Origin: Nephromyces sp. MM_2019
Taxonomy: Eukaryota; Apicomplexa; Aconoidasida; Nephromycida
Assembly (NCBI GenBank): GCA_015657535.1
Contig: JADHZB010001074.1
Coordinates: forward strand, 62,001 to 126,000
Length of the DNA stretch: 64,000 nt
Direction: 5' to 3'
A program made the translations under genes and the position numbers. Shown piece after piece: positions 34,801 to 46,690 of this stretch. The notes under the pieces are model-generated. The model was not told the DNA's origin. It saw only the letters and a program-made list of their open reading frames with translations, and did no database searches. How positions within the stretch are numbered: position 1 is the stretch's first letter; the number at the start of each line of letters is the position of its first letter.

Positions 34801-35622
34801 GATTCGCTGTTTTTTGTTATCCGGTGCTTGAATTCCCTATATTAGGGAACTTTTGATAGGCAGCGCTCTGTAAATTTTCTGAATATTATTTTCTGGTTTC
34901 CTCTTTGCATGGTCTAAACGTCTCAGATGAGATTTTCCGTTTATAATTATGCGGTTCGCTCTCTCCGGTACTTGTGTGTGTAGTCTTGTGTGTGCAGTAT
35001 AGATACTGGTGGTAGATTGGGAATTCGTTTGAAAATAGCAAATGAAATAAATGATATTAAAAGACATTTTTAGATAGATATGACACTTTAACGATTTTTG
35101 CGAAAAAATTCCGGTTTCCTCCTTTTGTATTGGAGCAATCAACTGTTGCCAATTATTTGAATGTAATTTACAAGCATGTGGATTGCTTGGTATGACTAAA
35201 GTCTAGGTTTTAACAGCTAAAGTAGCTGACATAACTATCGATGTGCTTGTTTTGTTATGTTTTTGAAATAATTACCGTTTCTGGGTCCATCGTTGCTTCC
35301 AATCTAAATTGTTAATCTTGACGATTCTGAGTATCCTTAAGGCTTTCTGTTGTATCTTGCTTCTTTGAAAGTACTGATATTTTTGCGGTACTATTGTATT
35401 GCCTATCTTGCTTGAAAGAATTTATTTATACCATGTTTAAAAATGCTCTGCCTTTTTTGACTATTCATTTTAAAATGCTTAGGTTTACCCTTGAGCGAAT
35501 TTGAATCCTTGGAGCCAAAAAGTCGGAGAAAATTTGTAGATGATCTCACCGTTAGTGTAGTAAAGCTTAAAGCTGGGAAACCTTATAGCTCCAAAAACAG
35601 CGTACACATTTCTTTTAGCTGA
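24835..35622 (+). CDS. PP2C-family Ser/Thr phosphatase, PDP/clade-D-like, 10 exons, 672 residues
   Basis: Exons 24835-25849, 26917-27050, 27273-27335, 27594-27715, 29252-29309, 30529-30779, 31410-31461, 32298-32440, 33914-33954 and 35483-35622; all GT-AG and phase-consistent (2,019 nt). PP2C metal-site motifs are intact: [15 protein letters not shown] (Asp331), [14 protein letters not shown] (Asp426), [11 protein letters not shown] (Asp583) and [13 protein letters not shown] (Asp646/647). [20 protein letters not shown] resembles the DHNA...ERL..EHP segment of pyruvate dehydrogenase phosphatases and plant clade D PP2Cs, and [13 protein letters not shown] follows as expected. The N-terminus is rich in Ser and Arg and poor in acidic residues, like a mitochondrial presequence, and a hydrophobic stretch lies at about 246-265. 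Protein dephosphorylation is certain by family; mitochondrial placement and substrate are inference. The ATG at 24835 is the first in the open frame. Residues 1-300 have no recognised domain. Confidence 0.9.
28837..28925 (+). repeat. TG-rich intronic repeat with AGTGATTAAATG units
   Basis: Two TATATGTGAGTGATTAAATG units flank a pure TG run in intron 27716-29251 of the phosphatase gene. They match the phrase at 1560-1630 in a different gene. Confidence 0.75.
31500..31690 (+). repeat. TG-rich intronic repeat with AGTGATTAAA units
   Basis: Four degenerate units, each a TG-rich run followed by GAGTGATTAAAT, GAATGATTTAAT or GAGTGGTTAAAT, begin some 40 bases after the donor at 31462 in the phosphatase gene. 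Confidence 0.75.
32551..32830 (+). repeat. TG-rich intronic repeat array
   Basis: A pure TG run (about 32553-32581) is followed by many copies of TGTGTGAGTGATTACATG and related TGTGTGGGTGATTACATG. The array lies in intron 32441-33913 of the phosphatase gene. The changing base after GATTA shows local expansion of variant units. Confidence 0.75.
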
Positions 35623-38600
35623 GAATTTAATGCGGGTCACACGAGTCTGTTTTTTGTGCCTTTATGAATTTATTAGGTTTACAGCATTCAGTGGTACAGG
35701 TACAGGATAACAAACGGACTGCCCCATAGAAGAACAACTTGCTTAGTTTGTTCTTCTCTTTATAATTTTCTCGGTTGGGTTCTCTACGCTTGTATTTAGT
35801 CCTTGGTATGTGAAAAGGAATTGTATCATACCTTTAGTATATACATAACTTTTATATTCCCTGTTTCGGAGTAGAAAATCAAGCTTCCATACTATGTTTA
35901 AACTCTTGTTATCTAGTGAAATATTTTATGCCTTGGCACGCGCTTGCATATTTTTGTTCGCTCTATTTATCTGTAAAAGCAGTGCGGATTGTGTTAACCG
36001 GTCTGTTACTATATATTGTTAATGGGTCCATTATAGACTTTTAGTTACTTCATGTGACTGAAGCTACGTCGACGGAAATTGCACTTTAGATGGACTTCTG
36101 TTGAATTTGGACTTTCCTGTAATGCATAAGATTAGAATCGCCTTGCTCGTGTGCACCTAAGCTGGCTTCTTTTTATCGATTATTGAATTATACGCTGAAA
36201 CGACACTATGGTTGCACCAATGACTATGCGGCTTCCAAGTGGGTTTCATGATAAGATTATATTAAGGTGGTCCGCCTATACTGAAAAGAAAAGCCCGCCT
36301 CTCACATTTGATGAATGCTATGATAGTGAATTTCTCCCGGTTTATGGTATACTCAAATATAGGCATACCGGCATCTACTAATGTTGAACTACAAGTAGCT
36401 TAGAGATTGAATTGCAATATAAAGTAACACGATGAAAAAGCAGTGGATCTAAGACTATTCCTGATCCCCCGTCATTCGAAGTTTTTCTGAATCACGTGCG
36501 GTAAACCTGCGCTTTGCCGTGATGAATGACTAGGTGAAACATCTGGCTGCTCCTGCTAGCTAGCCCTCCATATATATATATATCCTAAGGCGTGTAAAAT
36601 ACCTAATATATAAAAAGGGATGTATTGTTGGCTTGCATGCGTGTGAGCAAAGGAAATGGTCTATGCGTAACATGCGAAAAAAGGATTTGATTGCAGTCTC
36701 GATTTGTGAAGTAACCTGCACGCTTTGATATTAGCGTAGGAACGGTGCCTCGGTTGATGCCTTATGGATCATTGTTTAGAGTCTACGAAGTTGAGGTTTC
36801 AGCATGTGCTGAACGGTTAATACCGTATCATGATTAACCGTGAAATCCGAGTCAGACATGCCTTGCTAATTATTTAATAAGAAGTTACCGTGATTCTCTC
36901 CCGCTGTTTCTGATATAGTGAGCCACACCGTTCAACCTTATCAAGGCCTTAGCATGTTGAAGCAGAAACCTAATATTAACAGCTTTTTATGAGACAGTCA
37001 GAGCCACGTTCCTCAGGGAGAATGATCGTATAATACTAGGGATTCCTTCTGTAGTGGAACAACATACTCCAAGGGCCATTACGAGTACCATGAAACATTG
37101 AAAAATTGTACCCTGAGCGCTGCTTAAGTAACTTAGATGATACAGCACCCTTTACCTGGTAAGATATTCACTACAAACGGGGTATATAACCATTGTTTTT
37201 AAGTGGTTATATCCCGCGGGGAATTTCGTGTTTTGGAGCACACACATAAAATAAAGCAAATGCAAATTCCTTCCTATCGGGTACACCAACGTCAAACGTT
37301 AACCCAGTTAAGAGCAAAATATATTGGGCACCCGATTATTGTTTCTTAATTAATATGGATACTTATGGGAGCAAATAGACAGTTTGATGCTTGGAAATTT
37401 AAAGTATACGCATTTAACTGATTTAAGCAGCAAGTGTAAACTTGAAATTGACCAAAAAAGTTGCGATGTATATATTTCTATCCTTATACGCTGAGCACCG
37501 CCTGCTAAAAATGAGTTATTTAACCTCCAAGAAAATCCCAAAAACTTGTTTATACCTGACGTTGACTCAGTGTGATGATTATGACTTCACTATTAGTCTC
37601 GAGAGATGAAGAATTATGGCGTCATTTGTTCGCGGAAGGCTAATGTCATGCACAATTGCAACCCAGCATCCATTTTTCGGTTGAAAATATAGGATTTTTA
37701 CTAGTACTAAACCTATATTTTGCATAAGATTCATACGTAGTAACTTCAGGCATGAATTTGATAAGGTATAACCAAAAAAATAAAATCCTTTTCAATGTAA
37801 GAGTTTATTTACTTTTTTTTGACTAGCGCTAGTTTTTACAGTTTCAGTGCACTTTCGTCACTGATCCACCCCGGAGAAATTATAGTGATATAGCCAATAG
37901 TGTGAATATTGAACTTTCAGTCCGCAAAAACAACTTTGGCACGTAATCAGGCTTACAAACAGCTTTTAATTGGTACAATAACTGCTGGAGTTAAATAAAT
38001 TAATACTGATTCGTTTTCATAGCAGAAAACCTAACCAAGTCCACAGATGATAAAAGTCATGCCCAGTACGCACGGCCACTTAAAATGCGACAGATATTTT
38101 TAAATTTTTCCGAGCTTTCCATTCTATAAAAGGCTTTTGCCTAAGACTTTACTTGTATATCGCCATCACAAAAGGGTACTTCCCGCATTAAAAAGCTTCC
38201 TGAAGCTCAAAAAACGTTGTCACCATATTTTAAAATCCTACGGAGAAGATATCTGCATCGTCAAACGCCAAGTTCATTTCTAAAAGCTACTACACGAGAA
38301 AGTAAAATGTAATCGTACGTCGATATATTACCCTAGTGGTGCAATACTATCGTCCTGCCCAAGATTTTCCTACAGCAAATCAATGTCTTAAGTATAACAC
38401 TATGCCAGTTTTAAGATATTGATATACCCTTAGTAATATGGCACAACCAAGGCCCAAAAGCATCCATGGATGTATTATGGTAGAAATATGCTATACGTTA
38501 TCCGCGGCCATCCATTTTATGGCTCCTTCGCAAAAGCTGCGAATTACAACTTTACTACTGCGAAAAAGGAGGAATTATAACTTATTCTTCCTGTTTCAAA

Positions 38601-41600
38601 GAAGTTTCAAAATGACCCCGAAAACTTATTTCAAGTTTCCCTGTCCATCTTCCACACACCACCCCAGCTTGGCGACAAAATCGTCCCCTAGCACACGCTC
38701 AGATTGTTACCATACGCACAGGCTACAGTTACCCTCACGGTTAAAGGTGGCAAGTTGAAAGTACACCGCGCCTGAATACGCTGCCGTTGCTTGCTCGCTA
38801 GTTCCAGCTAGTTATCAGCTTTCCCATCCGTTTGAGGCTGCCGCAACCGGTAATTTGTACATTTTCCTTCGCTTTGAAAAAAAGGCCTTGTCACATACAC
38901 TAGAGTCTCAACCAATCTTCTAGATGAACCTGGCATTCATAATAGCGACATCTTCCACAAAGTAGCATTAGAGTTAATCCAGTGAGCTGGCCATCCGGTA
39001 GCATCATACAGTAAGCCTTAAATATATTTTATTGTAATTTTTTTGTAAAGCAATAGCAGCAGCCTTACTACCAACCCTATGCGCGTTGGCCTTAACCTGC
39101 CGCCATGCGCGCACTATGTAATTCTCCTGGCATGAAAACTACCGAAACTACGCAGCGCATGCAAAACCTCCAAAAGATATATGTCTCTTCTCCCGAGTTA
39201 GTCAAGAGCCTTCTTGCCGCAAAACTACATTGTGCCCCAGGGTAAGAAAGCTCCTTTTGCAACCTCTCAACGCTTCTGTGATATGCTCCAAAAGCTAAAA
39301 ATTTCAAGTTAACACACAGCGGGCTCCTTCTCTAATATTCATACCTCATTAAATGGAACGAATTTTCTTAGAGATGCATAGTTTTTATAGGTACTGCATA
39401 AGCACGTAATGTTTGTCAATTTTCCTGCCCAACTTGGCATTGTAATTAGGAAATAGTGGCACAATAGGATTACGCATTCATCGCCTTGCCGAATATTTCT
39501 AAAGGGGCCTCTCTGTTAAGGAGGTTTGTTGTTTACATGGTATTAATACTTTATTGAATGTGTAAGGAGGCGTCCCTTTCTCTTGTGTTTTTCATGATCG
39601 GTGCTTTTGGGTGATGTGGTATTTGTCTAAATGGTGGAAAGTATGATGATGTAGTGGATGCGTTAGTTCTTCCCGATAAATTCACTCTTCCTCATAGCGG
39701 CTATGCTATGGCGGCAGTAACATGACACCGGTTCTCAGAAAGCAGGTCGCTGGTGCTATCTCTATCGCTTATTGTTTGTTTTGCCCCTCTAGCTTTTTTG
39801 TTTGGGGTTTGATTACGTGATGTCGGGGAGGGCTAAATGCAACGGTTTTTTGCGTTGTACTGTGAGCTTATTTGCTAACCCATTTTGACTGTTCTTGAAG
39901 CGTTGGTCGTCTTCATTCATCATCGTTTATTAGTATCTATCTGATAATCTTTAATTTTTGAAGTTGTTTAGAGTGCAGCTTGTTCCAGAATTTTGGTGCG
40001 TCACGGTTTCTTTTGTATGATACCGTCTCATGCTCCTTGTATACTTCTGTCATTTCGAGCTAATTTTTTGACAAGCTGCTATGTATGATGGGTGGAAATG
40101 CATTTTTGGAATATAGTGATGGTATATTTCTATAGTGATACTAAACCTGTAAGTTTAGCCTAATGCATGCAGTTCAATTTTACCCTTGCAGGTCCTCTCG
40201 ATTGTTTGTCTATTCTTTGCTGCATGCGCATAATAAAAATTAATAAAAGTAAGTAGATGAGGTTCCGTTTTTATATGATATTGATACCTTCTCGGGGGCT
40301 CTTCGTCTACTAGTTTTTGTGCTATCAGTTTTGCTTCTACGTAGTTGGGTTTGTTGCACTGCTCATCTATAAGGTTTTCGCTGCATATATTGAACGTTCG
40401 TAGCTTCTTCTGCCGCCACAAGGTGGTGTTTAATTGTTATTAAAGGTATGACGCTTCTCTAGAAGATTTAGTGCATTAGTTTTTACGCATCTTCTGTTCG
40501 TTACTTAGCATATCCACTTGGAGCTCATTGTCAAAAACTTTGTTTGCAGCTGTACTTTTTTACTGCATGAACCCGAGAAAATGACATGCTTAGTGGTTTG
40601 TCTGCTTTAGGCTGAAGTTTTTTTGCTCCGTTTGTGTTTGCTTCCATATTTAGTTCTCTTTATTGTTTAAAGCTTTTATGCTCAACTTTTCTGATTTCTA
40701 TTTTTTTTACTGAGTGTTATTTATTCATATGGTAGATGTTTTCCCGTATTTCTGTGTAACCTGCGCTTGTTTTCTAATTGTCTTGGATATTTGTTACTCC
40801 TTGGCGCAATTGGAGTATATTTTTTTACTGTGGGTGCCTTTATTTGAAGTATATTTAGATTTTAGCCTGCGTAAATTTTAACCCAGGGAGCGCAAGATGT
40901 GCTTTATCTTCAATTGGTTGTTAGTCTGAAATCAGGTCTTGCATCCACAATTTTCCTAAAGGGCAATTTTTTTACTTTAGTGGAGGGCTGAAACATGACG
41001 TATAAGATGCTGTAATGGTGCAAGATTATGCTTAGTTTTTTGTAGAAAATTTCTCTCTATTGAATCTAGTATTTTTTAGCCTTCTTCAAGCGGATAATTT
41101 TTTTTTCAGGATATAAAAGTACTTTCGTCTTCTTGAAGTTTAAACGTAGAAATTGCCTTATAGGAGAAATTATATATGTATCTTTGGTTTTTGCTTTTTC
41201 TTCTGCATAACTGACCTAAATATACATATTAACTAATATTCCCTTAGATTTGGCGCTCTTCCTAGCTTTTATAGTAGAGGAAGGGTCTGATATGGTCACG
41301 GCGGATTGGTTTGTTTCGAGGTATTGGGGAAAAGGGTAATGGCACGGTTGCTTCTTTGGAAATGAATTTGTGATTTTTTTAAAGCTAGTTAAAAATGATA
41401 GCCATTAAATATATATAGTATGTGCAATCCATTTGGCCTGCCGGTGATAGTGTGCTCTAGGCTACAATGCAATTCCTGTATTGTGAATTTTAGTCATGTA
41501 TTGATCAGCTCTCAGTGTGAAGATTGGATTTTCAATAACTGCGTTTTCTCTCTTTTATCACTCTGAAATGAATTTTTTCAGAAGCTATGAATGACGTTTA

Positions 41601-42288
41601 AAAATTCAGTTCATGCATTATGTATATATTTTCCTCTACTTCTTGTACTGAAATTTTGTATTCTCTTCTCCGAAATGTTTTGAATATGTGAGAATTTGGT
41701 GCTCTACATGATTGTATGTTTGGTTCAAAACGTGCTTAAATCTTCCTTAGCGCCACCTCCACTTCTGCATCAAAAATGGAATTTCTTCTTTTTTGGATTA
41801 TTGTACCACACCGTTTTGCTTGTTTATTGTTTTGGGAGTTGGCGATAAAGTGTCTTTGAGGAGATCACGATACTCTTTAAGATTCTCTAGTTATTTGCTT
41901 TATGTGGTATTTTTTCGGAATTTTAAGATTGGGGTTCAAATCTTCATGCCTAGAAGTACTCTTGATTGCATATTTTTTATGCTGCTGCAGCAGCTTGAGA
42001 AATTATGTGGCCTTTGATTTTCCTTATACAATCAAAGTGTTGCTTTTATGGTCCTGTTGTACCTTCACGGAAGATTCTATTGAGCCAATGGTACAGATAT
42101 ATAAGAGAAGAGGCAGATCTCACACATACACACACACACACAAGAGCCAGCTATCCACCTGCACCTACGTGTTCAAAATACTAGAAATGCGTTTATTGTT
42201 TCTGCGGTTATAAAACAGCGGTTTCCATGGTTTTACGGCGCATATACGTACTGGCTACTATTTGGGCTAATACCGTTTTAATGTTTCA
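35623..42288. other. Long intergenic region; right part resembles transcribed non-coding DNA
   Basis: No exon with family similarity was found in 6.7 kb. From about 39540 to 42280 the plus strand becomes strongly T-rich with few A runs, like the introns and untranslated parts of the plus-strand genes here. It may be a long 5' untranslated region with introns belonging to the RNA-binding gene at 42289. A CA run lies at 42121-42142. The frame at 38438-38758 is open but has no recognisable features. Confidence 0.45.
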
Positions 42289-44940
42289 ATGAAGGCAATA
42301 GAGGGGGATGGAAATATTCAGTCTCAGACAGCTCTGCAGCTGAGAGCGCTAAACCAGCTGTTTGCTCCCAAGTTATTGCAACAGAAGGGTGGACTTAAAG
42401 ATGGAGGGCCGCATTGGACGGCCGATTCCCTTCAATCACAAACCCAACAGCAGGGTATTGCTGTTTTTCCTAGTAATGATACGACTTTCAAGGCTTCCAG
42501 GTGTACGTCATTGCATATGGAGTCTACCCCAAGCACACTGAATAAGATTCCTTTGAGTTTGGTAAATGCTCAGACCTCTTATGGCGGTGTTTCCTCACTA
42601 GTTGTGGATGCTTCTCAGCGTAATGAAAGTCATTCGGTGAACAAGGGCCTTATTAATCACCACACGAGCCCTATTTCCTATAGTAGCTCAAGTAGTGGAA
42701 TGTTCTCTCAAACATCAAATTTAGAGGTGAAAGACCATCATTTAAGACAGTCCTTGCCTGACACAGCGGCAGCAAGTGTTCGTAGCAACAGTAATACCAG
42801 TGCTACTAATAGTAGTGATGCTAATATTAGTAATGTATACTATCCTGCTAGGTCAATCGGGGATACGACTTCTGATGAGGTAGGTGTTAATTTTTCGAAG
42901 GTTTCGCAATTTGCAGCTTTAACTGTACCTAAAAAATTTAAAGGTATTTCTGTTGATATTGCTAATGGTAGTAGTTTTTATGATGGCGGTGGGACTTCCG
43001 TGGTATCTTCTGGTTTTTCTGATTCTGCCGGGGTAGAAACCTCAGCAACGGTAATCCCTTTTCAGAACATATCATCACCTCAATTAGATGATATATCTTG
43101 CGTAGACCGCGTAGGTGGTGGAGCAGGCCCGCGCGTTTCCTATGTTACACACTCCTCTGGCGTTGGTGATCAGGGCAGCAGATCACCCCGGAAGAGTTCC
43201 ACCTCCTTGCGTGTGGAACCACTGAGTGGGATCACGGCTGCTTTGTCGAAGGGTATGAGGGGAAATTCGTCTGCAACTATAGCTCATTCATCACGTGGAC
43301 CTGCGGGTTTTAATGACTTCTCATTGCGGCTTGGTCCCCCCCATTGGGTCGTTTCAACCGAGATGCCTATGTCTGGTGTGGATGACAGCAGCAATCTTCA
43401 TTCTGTAAACCCTTACCGTCATATTCAAGCGATGTCTTCAAATCAACAGTTGGAGGATGGCATAGATGTGACTGGAAGTTTTGCGGACAAAAGTGGCATT
43501 ACTGGTGTTGGATTTTCGTCTAAAGAGTTAATTTTTTCCCCTTCTAAAGCCTTTCGGATGCTGCTTTATATTGATGAGCCTTTGAGGATATTTGAACTTG
43601 AGCCTGAAGATCTTGAATTCTTGTTAAGTAATTATGGTACCTTGAGATTACCAGTTAAGTTGGTTCCGGAGAAACCTGCTGCAGAAGTTACTTTTTCTTC
43701 GCTTAAGGCTCTTAAGCAAGCTCAGAATGATCTGAATGGCCTTCTTCTCCCCGGAATTGGAACGCTCAAATGCATTGCTTTAAAGGGTGGGGGCGACGCA
43801 GGTCATTCGTTACCCTCGATTAGCTCGACGGCAGATCATATACCTGTGTTTACCGTTACTTCTGAAGGCCCTCCCGGGCTACCGCACCCTCCATTTCAAT
43901 ATCTACACAAATTACAACTACCTGGAAATCTGAGGGGAGCAAGTGAGGGCATAGCAGGCGCGGCTTCTATCTCTTCGTTGCCTTCTTTGAACACGGTCAA
44001 TAATTTTGTTAGTTTGCTTGCTGATGAAACGACGGCTACAAGTGGTGAAAGTGATAGTAGCCCTCCTCTAATTTACAATCCCCAGGATCAGCAATCTTCT
44101 GCTTTTCGTGGAAATCCAAGTGCCGCTGTTGTGAGTGCTGTAAGCTTCCCATCGACTTTAGGTTATGCCAGAAGTAAAAGGTATTGCCACGAAAATCTTA
44201 GTACAGTTGCTCCTTTTGAACGACAATCGTCTCCTAGCATTGGTACTAGTGCGGATTTAGGAGTAGAAGCCAGCGATAACTTGAAATACTTAAAAAATTT
44301 CAGTTCTTCGCAGGAAAGATGTTTGCCAGAGCGAGCTAGGAGATCGCGGAATTTCTGCCGGCTTGAGCTCATTGACTTATTTGAGTACCACCCGCATTTT
44401 AATGTGTCAAAGGCTATTCTTGGTGTCGATAATAGCAACATAAACCATATAATAGAGGCTACTAATGACAAGGTTATTGTAGATATCACGGGCAAGCTCC
44501 AAAATTCCGCTCCGGTGGCAGATCGGCTTCATGTAGTCATAAGTAGTTCGAACCCCGAGGCCTATATGGTTGCCGTTGAAATGAGCGAGGATTTGCTTGC
44601 ATCAGTGTGCCAAAAGTTTGCAGATTACTGTGCATACTATAATTATAAAATTCCTGTGAAAGCCGGTTTTAAGCGACACGAGTATGAAGAAGATGAGGAA
44701 ACTAAGCAAACGACATATAAGGGTTGTAAAGATAGATTTGTGCATTGGTGGGGAAACAAGGTTGGTGTAAGTAAACGGGAAAAAAGGCTGGATAGGGGTA
44801 GAGATGGATGTAGAATTGAACGCGCAAGAAGTAAGGATGACGATTGGACTTCCGTGATAGACAAGAAGAGCGGAGGCAGAAGGGGACGCGGAGCTGGAAG
44901 AGTTGTGAAGGGCAATCCAACAGCGGAGAGAATGCTTTAA
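42289..44940 (+). CDS. RNA-binding protein with RRM-like and KH domains, intronless, 883 residues
   Basis: One uninterrupted frame from ATG 42289 to TAA 44940. Residues 1-420 are low-complexity and Ser/Asn-rich. At about 421-495, IFELEPEDLEFLLSNYGTLR and KPAAEVTFSSLKALKQAQND follow the beta-alpha-beta pattern of an RNA-recognition motif. At about 700-775, FNVSKAILGVDNSNINHI, then VIVDITG, LHVVISSS and a closing helix fit a KH domain; its GxxG loop is degenerate (GVDN). The C-terminus is basic with KKSGGRRGRGAGR, typical of RNA-binding tails. Post-transcriptional regulation is inferred. It is the only large intronless gene here. The ATG at 42281 runs into TGA after three codons, a possible tiny upstream frame overlapping the start. 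Confidence 0.85.
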   Translation: MKAIEGDGNIQSQTALQLRALNQLFAPKLLQQKGGLKDGGPHWTADSLQSQTQQQGIAVFPSNDTTFKASRCTSLHMESTPSTLNKIPLSLVNAQTSYGGVSSLVVDASQRNESHSVNKGLINHHTSPISYSSSSSGMFSQTSNLEVKDHHLRQSLPDTAAASVRSNSNTSATNSSDANISNVYYPARSIGDTTSDEVGVNFSKVSQFAALTVPKKFKGISVDIANGSSFYDGGGTSVVSSGFSDSAGVETSATVIPFQNISSPQLDDISCVDRVGGGAGPRVSYVTHSSGVGDQGSRSPRKSSTSLRVEPLSGITAALSKGMRGNSSATIAHSSRGPAGFNDFSLRLGPPHWVVSTEMPMSGVDDSSNLHSVNPYRHIQAMSSNQQLEDGIDVTGSFADKSGITGVGFSSKELIFSPSKAFRMLLYIDEPLRIFELEPEDLEFLLSNYGTLRLPVKLVPEKPAAEVTFSSLKALKQAQNDLNGLLLPGIGTLKCIALKGGGDAGHSLPSISSTADHIPVFTVTSEGPPGLPHPPFQYLHKLQLPGNLRGASEGIAGAASISSLPSLNTVNNFVSLLADETTATSGESDSSPPLIYNPQDQQSSAFRGNPSAAVVSAVSFPSTLGYARSKRYCHENLSTVAPFERQSSPSIGTSADLGVEASDNLKYLKNFSSSQERCLPERARRSRNFCRLELIDLFEYHPHFNVSKAILGVDNSNINHIIEATNDKVIVDITGKLQNSAPVADRLHVVISSSNPEAYMVAVEMSEDLLASVCQKFADYCAYYNYKIPVKAGFKRHEYEEDEETKQTTYKGCKDRFVHWWGNKVGVSKREKRLDRGRDGCRIERARSKDDDWTSVIDKKSGGRRGRGAGRVVKGNPTAERML

Positions 44941-46690
44941 CCTATCTTCAAGAGTGCATATCCTTTCTTTGTTGGCAAATATATCCCCTTGTACGGTACC
45001 GTGGCTTGCGTCATATTTAGAAGTATTCTTTTCATGTTGACTGTATTAATTTGAACTAGCAAAACTTTAAACTTAATGTATGCTATAGGGAATGCTTGTA
45101 CCTGATTTATTTTGTCGAAGTATAAGAGATGTAATTTTTCTCTGCTCTTTCTTTTGTATCGCGGCCCTGCTGCTGTAATTTACCCCTTGGATAATACATA
45201 GGTTTGCCACTATAATGTTTGTGCGACGATCGATGTTGTACTATTGATAATCAAAGGGACACTCTCCCCCGCTTTGAAAATTGCGCAGTGTAGCCCTGCA
45301 CTCCATCTTGATGCGTAAAATTCTAGTGACATCCGTATATTCGCTTTTTTATCTTAACTTGTTACCGATGATTGTTCCATGATTGATCAGTGTGTTTAGT
45401 ATTCGTGATACATGACCCCACAATTTTTGTTTCATGCAGTCGTTCTGTGCACTAATGCGTGGAGTATGCATTTTAGCCGCGCCTAGTTTATCACCTACTT
45501 CTCACAGAATTGAATGGTGATATACATCTAGCTATTGCAGCTTACTATAACGCTACAAAGTGCATGAGCGGTTGTTTTGTAACTGCCTTGCGTAGACAAG
45601 CTGGGTGAACAAGTGCTCCTTGAGCATTTTATGACCGTTTAAAAGTTGAGAAAGGATTCAACGGAGATACGGTTCACTGTCTATGATCCAGCCCGTCGGA
45701 GACGATGTGGCTAAGGCTTTCCTCTTTTAGCAACAAGAGTGCAGTTTAGGTTGAAAATTATCATAAAACGGAGCTCGAATATTTCCCATAAGCTCTGCAG
45801 AACCCGACATGAATGCATGCCCCCTCATTGCGCGCTTTTAAACACATCTTAACACCGTCACTTTGCCGCCTTTTATGTATCATAGTGCTCTGGTAGTGAT
45901 CACAGCAAAGCAGCATCCTCAAGCCAAGTTATAAAAGAACCGCACGACTCATAACCGAATCTAACCCCTCGGATGTCATTCCTATTGGCATGCACGAATT
46001 ATCACTCAGTCGAGTTATCTATAGCCGTATTATGGACCAAGCAGTAGAGCCGAGTTGCCGTGATTTCGAACTGCTTGTGCCACTCGACCATATCAAACCG
46101 CATGCGCTTTCAGTCATGGAAAATATCAAGCTTAATGTATAACATGGGGAAAGTACGGATGGATGTGTGAGCGTACATGCCCGATGTTATAAAATTCTCT
46201 ACCCGAGTAGCTGTTTATGTGCTTGTTGTACGTAGATGATATGAGCACAAAAAATACCATCCCGGGAAAAGTACAACTGATTCGGTTATATTTTATTCCA
46301 CAAACGCTGCGAAAGAAATGTGACGCTTAAGCTTGGAATTTTATTCCGATTAATACCAAGTTTTTCGCTGGCATGCACATTACACGTAGTGATGACAACA
46401 TAGAATCACTTCTGTAGCACTGGAACTATGCACCAATGAGTGATCGCATCAAGAAGGGTATAATATGAAAGTGAAAACATCACTTCATTGCGGTCGCCCA
46501 ATAGCAACGCAGAAAAGCACATGCCAGATGGTTTGCTTTAATAACTGCATCAACGTTCTTATCGTTTAATAATTAAAACGAAGTGCGCATGGCCGATTAA
46601 AGAAAAAAGGTTGTCAACAATCTAATCCGTGAATACTTCTGACCAGCTACTACTTGGCCTGGCAAGGTCATCTACAATGCTTTAAGGTTG
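44941..46690. other. Convergent intergenic region, no gene seen
   Basis: This 1.75-kb stretch lies between the 3' ends of the RNA-binding gene and the minus-strand secreted-protein gene. It is AT-rich with only short frames; no repeats or RNA genes were recognised. Confidence 0.45.

Noticed and set aside
38438..38758. 106-codon plus-strand frame in the long intergenic region
   Set aside because: No domain, signal peptide or splice evidence; composition is mixed and neighbouring DNA is non-coding.
44163..44920. Minus-strand frames opposite the KH gene
   Set aside because: No motifs; the plus-strand frame has clear KH and RRM-like features.
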